From Chitinophagaceae bacterium (GTDB lineage Bacteria > Bacteroidota > Bacteroidia > Chitinophagales > Chitinophagaceae): a DNA stretch of 6,047 nucleotides. The stretch is from assembly GCA_947472635.1 (NCBI GenBank), contig CANJDY010000176.1, positions 1-6,047 on the forward strand, read 5' to 3'. A program made the translations under genes and the position numbers. Of the stretch, positions 1 through 5,691 are shown one piece after another. The notes beneath the pieces were generated by a model, which was not told where the DNA came from, did not search any database, and saw only the letters and a list, made by a program, of their open reading frames with translations. How positions within the stretch are numbered: position 1 is the first letter of the stretch; each line of letters starts with the position of its first letter.

Positions 1-1398
1 TACTCCTCCAATACCAATCAATCCCTTTACAGGAACACCCTGCTCAGTAAAACGATCTACAATAGCTTTTGCACCAAAACAGGTTGACTCTGCAATAGCT
101 CTGAATATTCTTGGTGCATCTGTTCCAAGGCTCAGGCCCGAAAGGGCTCCCTTTAAAAGTTGGTTGGCATCCGGTGTACGACGGCCGTTAAACCAGTCCA
201 GTGCTAATTCGCTATGCTCGTCTGGTTCAATCAACGCTGCCTGCTTCCCCAATTCAAAAATGATTTGGTCAGCTGCTTCTTCTAATAAACTGGCAGCAGT
301 ATTCGCATCGATGAGGGTTGATTTTGGTACTATTTTTTGTAAGGGCCAGGTCAGGATATTTTTAAACCAGGCATAGGCATCTCCAAATGCAGACTGCCCT
401 GCTTCCATACCCATCATACCGGGTATAACGGAACCGGGTACCTGCCCACAAATACCCTTGATCAATTTCCCCTCCACTTCATTCATAGGAGCCACTAGCA
501 TATCGCAGGTTGAAGTACCCATTACCTTACTTAAATGGTAGGGCTCTATTTGACCGCCCACAGCCCCCATATGCGCATCAAAGGCACCCACTCCAATTAC
601 CACAGCTGTTGAAAGCCCCAACCTAAGCGCCCACTCAGGTGATAAATTACCCACCGACTGGTCGGCAGTATAGGTTTTTTTAAATAATTTGTCAGTAAAT
701 CCCTTTAGTAAAGGATCAAGGGATGAAAAAAAATCATCCGGAGGTAAACCACCGAATTCAGCACTCCAAAGGGCCTTATGGCCAGCACTACAAACACCCC
801 TTTTGAGTTGTTTGGCATCATTGCCCCCGGAAAGCAGGAATGGAATCCAGTCACAATGCTCTACCCATGAATAAATAGCCGCCGTAACCTGAGGATCTGC
901 CCTCAAAATCCGAAGTAACTTGGCCCAATACCATTCAGATGAATAGATCCCTCCCACAAACTGTAAATAATTCGTATCAAATTTTTTCGCATGGGCATTG
1001 ATTTCTGCCGCTTCGCCTGTTGCGGTATGGTCTTTCCACAATACAAACATCGCATGGGGATTTTCTTCAAAAGCGGGCAAGAGCGAAAGCGGAGTTCCCA
1101 TTTCATCCACAGCTATTGGAGTTGAACCCGTCGTATCTACTGAGATGGCCTTGATATTGGCTGCTACAGCGGATCCCGCCTGCTGCAAACAACTTTTAAT
1201 AGTTTGCTCAAGTCCTTCAATATAATCAAGCGGGTGCTGACGAAACTGATTGAGGGAAGCATCACAATATAATCCATCCTTCCAACGGGGATAATTGAAT
1301 ACGGCCGCTGCAACCTCATTTCCATTGGCGGCATTTACAATAATGGAGCGAACGGAATCTGTTCCGAAATCAACTCCTATAACATACTGGTTATTCAT
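1..1398 (-). CDS. araB: Ribulokinase AraB (3' end outside the window)
   Basis: Cytoplasmic FGGY-family sugar kinase that phosphorylates L-ribulose to L-ribulose 5-phosphate in L-arabinose catabolism. The reading frame is open from an ATG at 1398 to base 1, giving 466 residues. E. coli AraB has about 566, so roughly 100 C-terminal residues lie beyond the left edge. Visible motifs are the N-terminal phosphate-binding DFGTDSVRS (10-18), SVDTTGSTP (86-94), FVLWKDHTA (118-126), GGIYSSEWYWAK (149-160), EHCDWIP (180-186), GAFDAHMGAVG (271-281, with Asp274 as the expected catalytic base), GTSTCDML (294-301), GICGQVPGSVIPG (315-327) and DWFNGRRTP (401-409). These match AraB specifically rather than xylulokinase or glycerol kinase. 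The frame breaks off in the GIGGV segment of the C-terminal ATPase domain. It is transcribed divergently from the cytochrome genes and is somewhat richer in G+C. No other ara gene is visible. Confidence 0.96.
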   Translation of the reverse strand, partial: MNNQYVIGVDFGTDSVRSIIVNAANGNEVAAAVFNYPRWKDGLYCDASLNQFRQHPLDYIEGLEQTIKSCLQQAGSAVAANIKAISVDTTGSTPIAVDEMGTPLSLLPAFEENPHAMFVLWKDHTATGEAAEINAHAKKFDTNYLQFVGGIYSSEWYWAKLLRILRADPQVTAAIYSWVEHCDWIPFLLSGGNDAKQLKRGVCSAGHKALWSAEFGGLPPDDFFSSLDPLLKGFTDKLFKKTYTADQSVGNLSPEWALRLGLSTAVVIGVGAFDAHMGAVGGQIEPYHLSKVMGTSTCDMLVAPMNEVEGKLIKGICGQVPGSVIPGMMGMEAGQSAFGDAYAWFKNILTWPLQKIVPKSTLIDANTAASLLEEAADQIIFELGKQAALIEPDEHSELALDWFNGRRTPDANQLLKGALSGLSLGTDAPRIFRAIAESTCFGAKAIVDRFTEQGVPVKGLIGIGGV

Positions 1399-1420
1399 AA
1401 TATATCAGAATAATGGTCAG

Positions 1421-1440
1421 ACAAATATAATAATATTTGT
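1421..1440. promoter_or_regulatory. Inverted repeat over the araB -7 box, candidate operator
   Basis: The arms ACAAATAT (1421-1428) and ATATTTGT (1433-1440) are perfect 8-base inverted repeats around the spacer AATA. The left arm covers most of the araB -7 element, so a protein bound here would block RNA polymerase. A repressor of arabinose genes is the natural candidate, but I cannot match the site to a known regulator motif. Part of the symmetry may be incidental in such A+T-rich DNA. Confidence 0.4.
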
Positions 1441-1451
1441 AAAATTGACAA
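1422..1451 (-). promoter_or_regulatory. Bacteroidota-type promoter of araB
   Basis: Read on the minus strand, a TTG (plus-strand 1449-1451) is followed after exactly 19 bases by TATATTTG (plus-strand 1429 down to 1422). This fits the known Bacteroidota housekeeping promoter, -33 TTG / -7 TAnnTTTG with 19-21 bases between. Transcription would start near 1416-1418, leaving a leader of about 18-20 bases before the araB ATG at 1398. No Shine-Dalgarno sequence is visible, which is usual for this phylum. Confidence 0.75.
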
Positions 1452-1780
1452 TTGATTTTTTAAATAACATGCTAAAAGGGTAAAAACTCGTTTTGGAAGT
1501 ACCTACAGAGCCTGTATAAGGCTAAAACGCTTCATCGGGCGTTGAAAATAAAAAAGAATCAATTTATCAAGATAGGCAATTGCTAAAAAGTACTATTTAA
1601 GAATCAAATAAATAAATAGAAAAACCCCATAAATAGTCATAGCAGAGGAAAAATAAAAAAACATCAGGTAGACGCCCCAATGATACCGGATAAATTTCGT
1701 TTACTCATTGAAGTTAACCTTCTAAGAAATCCATTTCAATATTCGAGTTGAATCATAATCGGAAGATTTGGAAATAGCAA

Positions 1781-1818
1781 TGTGATTTAAATCATATTGA
1801 CAATTGATAAAACTCAGT
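1781..1818 (+). promoter_or_regulatory. Tandem CRP/FNR-type operator upstream of the EB_dh/cytochrome operon
   Basis: Site A, TGTGATTTAAATCATA (1781-1796), contains a perfect 12-base palindrome TGATTTAAATCA (1783-1794). It fits both the CRP (TGTGA-N6-TCACA) and FNR (TTGAT-N4-ATCAA) patterns. Site B, ATTGATAAAACTCAGT (1803-1818), keeps the TGA-N6-TCA core. The centres are 1788.5 and 1810.5, 22 bases or about two helical turns apart. The same pair with the same spacing recurs at 5327-5364, which is the main reason to believe both. The binding protein is inferred to be of the CRP/FNR family; which member cannot be told from the sites. Confidence 0.6.
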
Positions 1819-1839
1819 AAAACCCATACCCCCTTCAGT

Positions 1840-1847
1840 TAGTTTTA
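1840..1847 (+). promoter_or_regulatory. Candidate -7 box of the EB_dh/cytochrome operon
   Basis: TAGTTTTA fits the Bacteroidota -7 consensus TAnnTTTG except at the last base. No TTG lies 19-21 bases upstream. Instead the box begins 29.5 bases after the centre of operator site B, so that site would sit near -41.5, the usual place for class II activation by CRP/FNR proteins. Transcription would then start near 1852, about 54 bases before the ATG at 1906. The same geometry is found at 5386-5393. Confidence 0.45.
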
Positions 1848-1905
1848 CACTTTAAAAAAAGAATTCGTTAACCGCCAAAAATTTAGTTCACAAAAAATAA
1901 TTTAT

Positions 1906-3285
1906 ATGAAAATGCTTCAATCAAAATACCTCTGGGTTATGACCTCCTTTATCTTATTTGCAGGTTACTGGATAGGATGTACGAAAAATGATCAAATTTT
2001 AGGAGCAAGCGCTACCGCTATAAATTCAACTGATTTATTATCACTCAAGACGACTGCACCTCCTACCATTGATGGCACTGTAGATGCCTTATGGGAAAAA
2101 GCAACTAACCTTTCTGTGATACCGGTGGTGCCAGATGCAGGTAATGGTTTGTTTTCCGGATTTATTGGAGAGCAATATCCGGTTCACCTTCGCTCTATGT
2201 ATGATGACCAGAATATTTATTTTTTAGCAGAATATGCAGATGCGACACAAAGTGCCAATGTTGCACCCTGGTATTTTAACCCTGCAATGAATATTACCGG
2301 TAAAACGGGCTGGCAAAAAGAGCCCTCCAATAAAACATTCGATGCAAATGGCGCACTTATAAGAGATTGCTTTGGAGAAGACAAATTTGCGCTACTATTT
2401 AATGTTGACAACTCAACGCCAAAATTCACTTCTCAAACATGTTATTCCAGCTGCCATGTATTTACCCCATATTTAGATTATGCAGCTGTACTTACCCCAA
2501 CACCAACTGCCACGGCCGCTGTTATGAATTCAAACAAGGAAAGTGCCAATCACTACACAAATGGTTCAAACGAAAAAATTGATATGTGGTGGGGAAGATT
2601 GGGTTTCATAAGTAAGGATGCCAGCTTAACTCAAATGGATGATAACTATCAAGACTATGCGGGCGGGCAGGCCATCACCAACTTAACAGGAGGCAATGCC
2701 AATGGAAGACACGTGGATGGAATTGTACCAGATGGTACAAAATCTACAACCTGGCCGTATCGCCCAAATTATACAGTATCCCCTACACAAGGTGAAGTGG
2801 CTAACTCTCAAAATTTAAAATTGGATGGAAATGGAATCAGTGTGGCAGTTCCGATATGGGTTATCCCCAATACTGCAAGCACTAATTTTATTTTGATTTC
2901 AGATACAACTAGTGGCAAAGCCAAAAAAGTTACCGCAGTAAATTCAGCCGGAATATTGACTTTAAGTGATGGAACATCACTAACTCCTGGAGCAGATTAC
3001 CAAAGAACGGGTGATGCCATTACTGGGCCTACAGCAAAAAATTCAATCCCATCATTTATCGCAGTTCCACTCATTGGTGGGAGAGCTGAAATTACCTGCT
3101 CAGCCGTTTATACAGGTACAGGTTGGATAGTGGAAATTAAACGTGCATTGAAAACTGGAGATGCCTACAGACAAGATGTTGACTTTTCTAATTTCAAAGA
3201 CCAACCATTTGGAATAGGGATTTTTAATAAATCAAACTACCAACATGGTATCAAACCTAATTTACTGCTCAAGTTCCAAAAATAG
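1906..3285 (+). CDS. Ethylbenzene dehydrogenase-related (EB_dh/DOMON-like) haem lipoprotein
   Basis: Predicted 459-residue exported lipoprotein. A basic, hydrophobic N-terminus ends in YWIGC, with Cys25 as the lipidation site. The rest resembles the EB_dh family, whose best-known members are the haem-b gamma subunits of ethylbenzene dehydrogenase and related periplasmic molybdoenzymes. Support comes from PPTIDGTVDALWEKA (52-66), a typical DOMON-like opening; MYDDQNIYFLAEYADAT (98-114); EKIDMWWGRLG (223-233); and the C-terminal WIVEIKRALKTGD (407-419) and FGIGIFNKSNYQHG (435-448). Lys412 or Lys416 could correspond to the lysine haem ligand of the family; this is a guess. C179-YSS-C183-H184 forms a CX3CH motif, a non-canonical c-type haem site, so it may carry covalent haem as well as or instead of haem b. 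It is first in a four-gene run, 36 bases before the next. The likely role is extracytoplasmic electron transfer; the partner is unknown. Confidence 0.8.
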   Translation: MKMLQSKYLWVMTSFILFAGYWIGCTKNDQILGASATAINSTDLLSLKTTAPPTIDGTVDALWEKATNLSVIPVVPDAGNGLFSGFIGEQYPVHLRSMYDDQNIYFLAEYADATQSANVAPWYFNPAMNITGKTGWQKEPSNKTFDANGALIRDCFGEDKFALLFNVDNSTPKFTSQTCYSSCHVFTPYLDYAAVLTPTPTATAAVMNSNKESANHYTNGSNEKIDMWWGRLGFISKDASLTQMDDNYQDYAGGQAITNLTGGNANGRHVDGIVPDGTKSTTWPYRPNYTVSPTQGEVANSQNLKLDGNGISVAVPIWVIPNTASTNFILISDTTSGKAKKVTAVNSAGILTLSDGTSLTPGADYQRTGDAITGPTAKNSIPSFIAVPLIGGRAEITCSAVYTGTGWIVEIKRALKTGDAYRQDVDFSNFKDQPFGIGIFNKSNYQHGIKPNLLLKFQK

Positions 3286-3321
3286 CCAGTAGCTGTTCTT
3301 TTAAATAATAAAAAAAAGATC

Positions 3322-3726
3322 ATGTCAAAGAAAATAATAGCGATAGCATTACTACTGGTTACTACAGGAATGTATTTAATAACAGGATGTTATAAAGTAA
3401 AAACATTGGTGATTCAGAATTTAGGTGAAGAAGTTACAACAACAGTAAGCATCAGTAATGAAATTATTCCCATATTCAGTAAGAGTTGCAGTGTTAGCGG
3501 CTGCCATAGCAACGGTGGAATTAAGCCAGACCTATCTGCCGACAAGGCTTATAACACATTAATCAATGGGAACTATGTTGACATAACCAATCCAGAAAAA
3601 AGTGAACTATACCTTTGGATGACCGGTAAAAAAAATACGGCTATGCCCGTTGGGTCAGCCTCTAATCCATCCAATATCAACCAATTGGTATTGGCCTGGG
3701 TTAAACAAGGTGCAAAAAACAATTAA
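3322..3726 (+). CDS. Small lipoprotein cytochrome c with CX4CH motif
   Basis: 134-residue predicted lipoprotein. Its signal peptide ends in LITGC (Cys23 lipidated). A single-haem cytochrome c-like domain follows: EIIPIFSKSC (47-56), the motif C56-SVSG-C61-H62, and a downstream TAMP (106-109) where Met108 is the expected second axial ligand. The tail LAWVKQGAKNN is typical of class I-like cytochrome lipoproteins of Bacteroidota, in which, from memory, the form C-x-x-S/P-G-C-H is common. Canonical haem c sites have two residues between the cysteines; four are known to bind haem in tetrahaem cytochrome c3, so attachment is plausible but not certain. It lies 36 bases after the EB_dh gene and is probably co-transcribed and anchored in the same membrane. 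Inferred role: electron shuttle between the EB_dh protein and other carriers. Confidence 0.75.
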   Translation: MSKKIIAIALLLVTTGMYLITGCYKVKTLVIQNLGEEVTTTVSISNEIIPIFSKSCSVSGCHSNGGIKPDLSADKAYNTLINGNYVDITNPEKSELYLWMTGKKNTAMPVGSASNPSNINQLVLAWVKQGAKNN

Positions 3727-3773
3727 CCCAATTGCTCCAAAAAAATTGATAACAAATCAACTATTTATCAAGA

Positions 3774-3795
3774 AAATCTGGTAACCACCAGATTT
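3774..3795 (+). other. Strong hairpin between the cytochrome lipoprotein and barrel genes
   Basis: AAATCTGGT (3774-3782) and ACCAGATTT (3787-3795) form a perfect 9-base-pair stem with a four-base AACC loop; ATC (3767-3769) and GAT (3796-3798) could add three more pairs past a bulge. No T-run follows (GATTAAAC), so it is not a clear intrinsic terminator. It ends 21 bases before the ATG at 3817. It could be a weak attenuator, an RNA processing or stability element setting different expression for the genes on either side, or a protein-binding site. Confidence 0.5.
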
Positions 3796-3816
3796 GATTA
3801 AACAAAAATATAACTC

Positions 3817-4737
3817 ATGGAAAAGAAAAAAGAATATTCTCCCCTTGCCATAAGCGGTTTAGCAATTTGCTTACTTATAATGATAAATATAAATTTAGTA
3901 GCACAGGTAACAGTCAATACAGATAGCATATCGACAGCTCCTATTGTAAAAAAGAAAGCTATTAAAAACACCTTCGAAAGCAATTGGATTCAAGACAATC
4001 AAAGTGTAATGGTGCCAATTAAAGGAACTTTTGAAATGGATATTCAACACAGATTTGGAAATGTAACGAAAGGGTACAAAGACCTCTATGGCATCTATGC
4101 TCCTTCTAATATTCGAATCGGACTCAGTTATGTAGTAATGGATAAATTTCAGTTAGGTGCAGGATTTACCAAGGACCGATTACAATGGGATATCAATGGA
4201 AAATACGCAATAGTAAAACAAAATAAAACTGGAGGCTTTCCAATCAGTATTAGCTGGTTTAGCAATATTGTAATCGACACGAGAGGAAAAGAAAATTTTG
4301 TAACAAACGGAGATAGAATTTCCTATTTTCACCAACTACTCATTGCACGAAAAATTTCCGATAAATTCTCTGTACAAATTGCGCCCAGTATTGCTCACTT
4401 CAATAATATAGAAGGCTTTTTAGACACAGATGGAAAAATTCAAGCCAAAATGAACAATGATCATTTTGCAGTTGCTTTTATGGGAAGGTATAAAATGACC
4501 CCTAAAACAAATTTGATGATTAACTACGACCAGCCACTCACACAGCATCCAATGAATAACCCTCACCCTAACATTAGTTTCGGATTGGAGTTTGTTACTA
4601 GTGCCCATGCGTTTCAGGTATTTGCAGGAAATTATCACAACATCATTCCCCAAAGCAACGCCTTTTTTAATCAAAATGATTTAACGGAAGGTCAATTTGC
4701 CATTGGATTCAATATAACTAGACTTTGGAATTTTTAA
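3817..4737 (+). CDS. DUF5777-like outer-membrane beta-barrel protein
   Basis: 306 residues with an N-terminal signal peptide: a charged MEKKKEYSP, a hydrophobic stretch at about 10-28, and a likely cleavage at VAQ. I recognise the DUF5777 pattern of Bacteroidota: NTFESNWIQDNQSV (51-64), the characteristic EMDIQHRFGNV (73-83), a GYKDLYGIYAPSNIRIGLSY run (86-105), and a C-terminal HAFQVFAGN (264-272) and EGQFAIGFNITRLWNF (291-306). Alternating polar/hydrophobic strands and a final Phe fit insertion by the BAM machinery as a barrel. The family has no established biochemical function that I know of. In this window it sits between cytochrome genes, so a link to electron transport or to passage of the substrate across the outer membrane is suggested by context only. 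A 90-base gap with a hairpin precedes it. Confidence 0.82.
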   Translation: MEKKKEYSPLAISGLAICLLIMININLVAQVTVNTDSISTAPIVKKKAIKNTFESNWIQDNQSVMVPIKGTFEMDIQHRFGNVTKGYKDLYGIYAPSNIRIGLSYVVMDKFQLGAGFTKDRLQWDINGKYAIVKQNKTGGFPISISWFSNIVIDTRGKENFVTNGDRISYFHQLLIARKISDKFSVQIAPSIAHFNNIEGFLDTDGKIQAKMNNDHFAVAFMGRYKMTPKTNLMINYDQPLTQHPMNNPHPNISFGLEFVTSAHAFQVFAGNYHNIIPQSNAFFNQNDLTEGQFAIGFNITRLWNF

Positions 4738-4800
4738 ACGTAAACTGAAATAAATTTAATACCAAATCAGAAAAATTTTAAATCATCAAAAATCGAAAAA

Positions 4801-5205
4801 ATGAAGACAACACTATTCACTACAGTTAGTATTATTTTAATTACCAGTACTGCCTTTGTAACCCTACAACAACCAAAAGCTCCATGGGTGGCTCCTGATA
4901 AATTCACAAAAATGGCTAACCCATTAAAATCAGATGCTGGTTCACTAAAAGAGGGAAAGGAATTATGGGGAAAACATTGTCAGAGCTGCCATGGAAAATC
5001 AGGTTTGGGTGATGGCCCAAAAGCGGAACAGTTGAAAACTGAACCAGGGAATTTCAATTTACCTTCCACCCAGCAGCAATCCGATGGATCACTATTTTAC
5101 AAAATATCAGAAGGAAGGAGTGATATGCCCAGTTTTAAAAAGAAGTTACCAGAAGCAGAAGATATCTGGAACACTATTAATTATATGCGTACACTAAAAA
5201 AATGA
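4801..5205 (+). CDS. Periplasmic class I cytochrome c
   Basis: 134 residues. The N-terminus (KTTLFTTVSIILITSTAFV) is a signal peptide or uncleaved anchor; no lipobox cysteine is present, unlike in the two upstream carriers. The mature part is a monohaem class I cytochrome c: C60-QS-C63-H64 followed by GKSGLGDGPKA (65-75), the distal SDMPSF (107-112) with Met109 as sixth ligand, and a closing helix DIWNTINYMRTLKK (121-134). All key residues are present. This is the last gene of the four-gene run, 63 bases after the barrel gene and 26 bases before a strong hairpin. A soluble or loosely anchored carrier like this would hand electrons between the lipoprotein cytochromes and a terminal oxidase or reductase; the partner is not shown by the sequence. 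Confidence 0.9.
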   Translation: MKTTLFTTVSIILITSTAFVTLQQPKAPWVAPDKFTKMANPLKSDAGSLKEGKELWGKHCQSCHGKSGLGDGPKAEQLKTEPGNFNLPSTQQQSDGSLFYKISEGRSDMPSFKKKLPEAEDIWNTINYMRTLKK

Positions 5206-5230
5206 TTTTTCTGATGAGGACTGGTGAATA

Positions 5231-5256
5231 CAAGTCTGGCAAGTTTGCCGGACTTG
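5231..5256 (+). terminator. Hairpin terminator after the cytochrome operon
   Basis: CAAGTCTGGCAA (5231-5242) pairs with TTGCCGGACTTG (5245-5256) over 12 positions with one G-U wobble; the two bases GT would be the nominal loop, so the innermost pairs probably open. It starts 26 bases after the stop at 5203-5205. The following bases AAATTTAAAAATAA contain only a weak T-tract, so termination may be incomplete. The G+C-rich stem stands out from the A+T-rich flanks. Confidence 0.65.
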
Positions 5257-5326
5257 AAATTTAAAAATAAACTACTCATTTCCGTAATAAATCGTATCAA
5301 AAAAATACACGCATGCAAAACTACCA

Positions 5327-5364
5327 TGTGATTCATCTCATAGGAATATTTGATATGGGTCACC
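5327..5364 (+). promoter_or_regulatory. Tandem CRP/FNR-type operator upstream of the Tat/ferredoxin unit
   Basis: Site A, TGTGATTCATCTCATA (5327-5342), is identical in 13 of 16 positions to the site at 1781-1796. Site B, TTTGATATGGGTCACC (5349-5364), matches TGTGA-N6-TCACA at eight of ten positions. The centres, 5334.5 and 5356.5, are 22 bases apart, as in the upstream operon. All four sites in the window begin the core with TGAT. The pair lies between the terminator at 5231-5256 and the gene at 5441, where a new promoter is expected. Confidence 0.6.
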
Positions 5365-5385
5365 AAAAATAATTATCTCCAAAAC

Positions 5386-5393
5386 TAACTTGT
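5386..5393 (+). promoter_or_regulatory. Candidate -7 box of the Tat/ferredoxin unit
   Basis: TAACTTGT is a partial match to TAnnTTTG and would not be called alone. Its first base is 29.5 bases after the centre of operator site B, exactly the distance seen for TAGTTTTA at 1840. With site B at about -41.5, transcription would start near 5398, giving a leader of about 43 bases before the ATG at 5441. Confidence 0.35.
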
Positions 5394-5440
5394 GGTTATT
5401 AAAATACAGACAGCCATTTCAATTATTAAATTAGCCAGTC

Positions 5441-5665
5441 ATGAATATCGAAGTTAAAAGACAAAATCGTCGAAAATTTATTATATGGGGTGTTGCAAGT
5501 GCTGTTGTTTTTTCTGCAGTAAAATTTATTTTTCCTAGCAAAAAAAACAAAACGGTTAAAATGCTTACCCAGGATGGAAAGCTGGTAGAGGTTAACATTG
5601 CGTCGCTACCTCAAAAAAAGAAAAAAATCAGCAATATGGAATTGCAAAATTGGATCAAAAATTAG
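5441..5665 (+). CDS. Small Tat-signal membrane-anchored protein, function unknown
   Basis: 74 residues, not a protein I can name. NRRKFIIWG (9-17) resembles a twin-arginine export signal (Arg10-Arg11). A hydrophobic stretch at about 13-31 has no clear cleavage site or lipobox, so it probably remains as an N-terminal membrane anchor. The exported tail is only about 43 residues and very lysine-rich. It contains VKMLTQDGKLVEVNIASL (39-56), which resembles residues 43-60 of the next protein; nine of twenty aligned positions are identical and several others conservative. No cysteine is present, so it carries no Fe-S cluster or covalent haem. It lies 26 bases before the ferredoxin-like gene and is probably its operon partner, for instance as a small accessory or assembly subunit; that role is inference. 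A decayed remnant of a duplicated ferredoxin gene is another possibility. Confidence 0.7.
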   Translation: MNIEVKRQNRRKFIIWGVASAVVFSAVKFIFPSKKNKTVKMLTQDGKLVEVNIASLPQKKKKISNMELQNWIKN

Positions 5666-5691
5666 GAATACCGAATAATCAAACTCATCAA

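Larger units (their letters stand above)
1399..1905. other. Divergent intergenic region, 507 bases, no gene seen
   Basis: No convincing coding region, tRNA or rRNA is visible on either strand; the open frames overlapping it are short, unsupported by any recognisable protein, or run antisense to araB. The left part holds the araB promoter. Two small hairpins follow: AGCCT/AGGCT (1509-1523, 5-base loop) and AACGC/GCGTT (1526-1543, 8-base loop), both too short to interpret. From about 1550 to 1780 I see only A+T-rich sequence. The right part (1781-1847) holds the putative control region of the gene at 1906. The 13-mer ATTGACAATTGAT occurs twice, at 1444-1456 (overlapping the araB -33 element) and 1796-1808. 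Confidence 0.7.

Noticed and set aside
164..1225. Several open frames on both strands within this stretch (164-376, 689-874, 998-1225 plus; 903-1106 minus)
   Set aside because: All lie inside the araB reading frame, which shows continuous family motifs; they have no recognisable protein features of their own.
1295..1483. 62-codon plus-strand frame running from araB antisense into the intergenic region
   Set aside because: It overlaps the araB start and promoter, shows no recognisable domain, and its tail is low-complexity A+T-rich sequence.
1509..1543. Two short hairpins (AGCCT/AGGCT and AACGC/GCGTT) as a terminator or small RNA
   Set aside because: Stems of only 5 bp, no T-run on the plus strand, and upstream of the araB promoter on the minus strand; such hairpins are common by chance.
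1797..1802. TTGACA as a sigma-70 -35 box for the gene at 1906
   Set aside because: No TATAAT-like box lies 16-18 bases downstream, and Bacteroidota promoters do not follow that consensus. The bases lie between the two putative CRP/FNR sites.
2217..2429. Minus-strand frame inside the EB_dh gene
   Set aside because: Antisense shadow of a gene with clear lipobox and domain motifs. The minus-strand frames at 3798-3983, 4420-4674 and 5181-5366 were rejected for the same kind of reason; the last one also crosses the terminator hairpin.
3727..4800. Additional CRP/FNR-type sites in the gaps before 3817 and 4801
   Set aside because: I looked for the TGA-N6-TCA core in both gaps. The nearest case, TGATAACAAATCA at 3748-3760, has seven bases between the half-sites, so neither gap fits the module; these genes are better explained as read from the operon promoter.
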